NCBI GenBank assembly: GCA_028571305.1
Contig: JAOXNS010144379.1
Location: 1 to 21,833, forward strand
Length of the DNA stretch: 21,833 bases
Direction: 5' to 3'
Origin: Magicicada cassinii
Lineage: Eukaryota; Arthropoda; Insecta; Hemiptera; Cicadidae
A program made the position numbers and the translations under genes. Numbering within the stretch: position 1 is the stretch's first letter; each line of letters starts with the position of its first letter. Under the pieces are notes generated by a model. The model was not told the DNA's origin. It saw only the letters and a program-made list of their open reading frames with translations, and searched no databases. Positions 20,258-21,833 of this stretch are shown one piece after another.

Positions 20258-21833
20258 ACTTTTAAAAACCTTTACAAATACTGAAACATATAAATTGCAC
20301 GTAAATTCTGATATTTGTGTAAATATATAAATGTATTTGAAATAAACATAAATATATGAATCTGAAATCCTTTCTTACATAAGCTGTTAACGACTTTTGA
20401 GTCAATCCATTTCAAACAATCCAAAATAATAAATGTTGAATAGCCACTTAAAAAAATAATAATTTTTAGCTTGATGGCTGATACTGCTGATGTTCTGAGG
20501 ATAGCCACATTTCTTTCACAGCTATATGAATTAATTTGCATTCATCAGCATTAATGCCAAATGGAATTTCTCTCTTAAGATTTCCAGTAGAGTGTTGAAA
20601 CAAACACTAAATTGTTAAGTAGTGCTGTAACTTACTTTTAGATATATTAACAATGCCATGGGCTTTTATTAAAAGGATACAAATTTAATGTAAACTTCGT
20701 CCTTGAAATTGTTGAAATACAAGGAGAAGTTATTTATTTATGTTTTGTAAATACATAAGCAAAACGAGAGTGTATATAGAGCTTTTTTATTTTAATTTTG
20801 AGCTTTTCTACTTGATCCTTTTTTTGCTATGAATTTACAAACATTGTTTTTTTTCAATTTTGCAATTTTTGAGACTTAATACATCTGTTGGGGGGGGGGG
20901 AGACAATATATTTAATGTTAGTAGACAATCAGAAGACTTCTAGATAGTGTTATTGTAGGAAAAAAAGATCATCTTGTGTTTTGGAGAAAGAGCAGAGTAC
21001 TACACCACCTTCAATATTTGTAAAAATCTTGCTGTTATGTGACAAATAAAATTTAATGTAAGCTTTTGTTTTCCACCAGGACACTGAATGAAATAGCGTT
21101 TCCACTAAAAAAAAAAAATGCCATAAAAATAACTTTTATTCAGGCCTATAGACATACAACATCAAAAAACATCAATATAAACATTTTAAATTGCCTATAA
21201 TGACAAGTTATAATAAACATTTTGTGAACTGAGTCCAAATTGGTGAACTTTAGAGGAAACATCTGGGATATATATGGTATGTTGTTTGCCTCCTTCATCA
21301 AAATTTTAAGCTGATTATACACAACGACTAAATATTGACTGCACAGATTTATTGGATATTTTGGTCTGTAACCATGAAAATTACAACTATATATGAACAT
21401 CTGTGATCAGTTCCCAGGCAAGCAAATCTTTTTATAAATGATTCAATTCCCTGAATATGGTTTGTTTCCTGTTAGAATTATATATAAGCATTTCGTGAAG
21501 ACTGGCAGAGCTGATATTATTGCAACCAAAAAGTAAGTTTTTTATTCTTTAGCAGAAAAACTGGAGTCTCTTAAAACACACCATTTTGCATTAAAAACCC
21601 ACACAGACATTTTTCTAAAGACAAAAAGTTCTGCGTCAAAGAAGATGAATGTACAAGATGACTTTCTGTGAGTGAAACACATGAGTCTTTGCATACTGAG
21701 TGATCACCTGAAGAACAGGTGATTTTTAAAACCACTAAAAAAATATCGGTATGGAAAACCATACATGACTTCCATGTTCTAAGATTTATATTTAAAATCA
21801 TTTTCGAAATGAAATATTTCCATAGAAACTACT
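20258..21833. other. AT-rich DNA with an 11-base G-run, no gene seen
   Basis: No family is recognised on either strand. An isolated G-run occurs at 20890-20900. Near 21134-21139 the minus strand reads AATAAA, preceded by GGCCTG, and about 20 bases further on in that direction comes a T-run. A gene end on the minus strand is conceivable but no coding sequence supports it. The 76-codon minus frame at 21571-21801 has no recognisable motif. Confidence 0.45.

Noticed and set aside
20890-20900. G-run possibly marking another hAT end
   Set aside because: No CAGTGG-type tip, partner end or 8-bp duplication is visible nearby.
21571-21801. 76-codon minus-strand ORF and short plus-strand open stretches near the right edge
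   Set aside because: No motif on either strand, and both strands are equally open over short lengths.
1-21833. CRISPR array, operon or bacterial-type gene cluster
   Set aside because: No regularly spaced repeats and no long contiguous ORFs. The AT-rich, transposon-laden layout is that of an animal nuclear genome.

Overview
The window looks like nuclear DNA of an animal, most likely an insect with a large, repeat-rich genome. A cockroach- or termite-like polyneopteran would fit, but no marker gene proves it. The DNA is AT-rich. I found no intact host gene, tRNA, rRNA or CRISPR array. Everything I can name is a transposon, a transposon relic, a microsatellite or decayed coding sequence.

Positions 1-4355. 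After an edge microsatellite there is a less AT-rich stretch holding several plus-strand blocks that read like protein for 20-60 codons at a time but are badly broken. I cannot name the source. They could be an old intronless insertion, such as a fossil of a large DNA virus, or decayed host genes. A non-autonomous hAT transposon (359-1246), with a perfect 8-bp target duplication, sits inside this tract.

Positions 4356-5556. A second hAT element has C/G-rich terminal inverted repeats and a 106-codon ORF matching only the N-terminal part of a ZMYM1-like hAT transposase. It looks like an internal-deletion derivative. It also carries a 36-bp-arm hairpin and a 53-bp direct repeat.

Positions 5557-15518. 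About 10 kb of AT-rich, apparently non-coding DNA. It is interrupted by an IS630/Tc1-like transposase relic (about 11625-12145) and a solo LTR of a Ty3/Gypsy-type retrotransposon (12246-12684, 4-bp target duplication).

Positions 15521-17761. A complete but inactivated IS630-Tc1-mariner element has terminal inverted repeats, a TA target duplication and a transposase pseudogene with all three catalytic acidic residues. The second-to-third spacing is about 83 residues, pointing to the DD82E (Sailor-like) group.

Positions 17762-21833. AT-rich DNA with a TA microsatellite, an alternating purine-pyrimidine tract and a G-run. No gene is recognised.

The elements do not form a pathway. The window records successive insertions into gene-poor DNA, with the decayed coding tract at the left as the main unexplained part.
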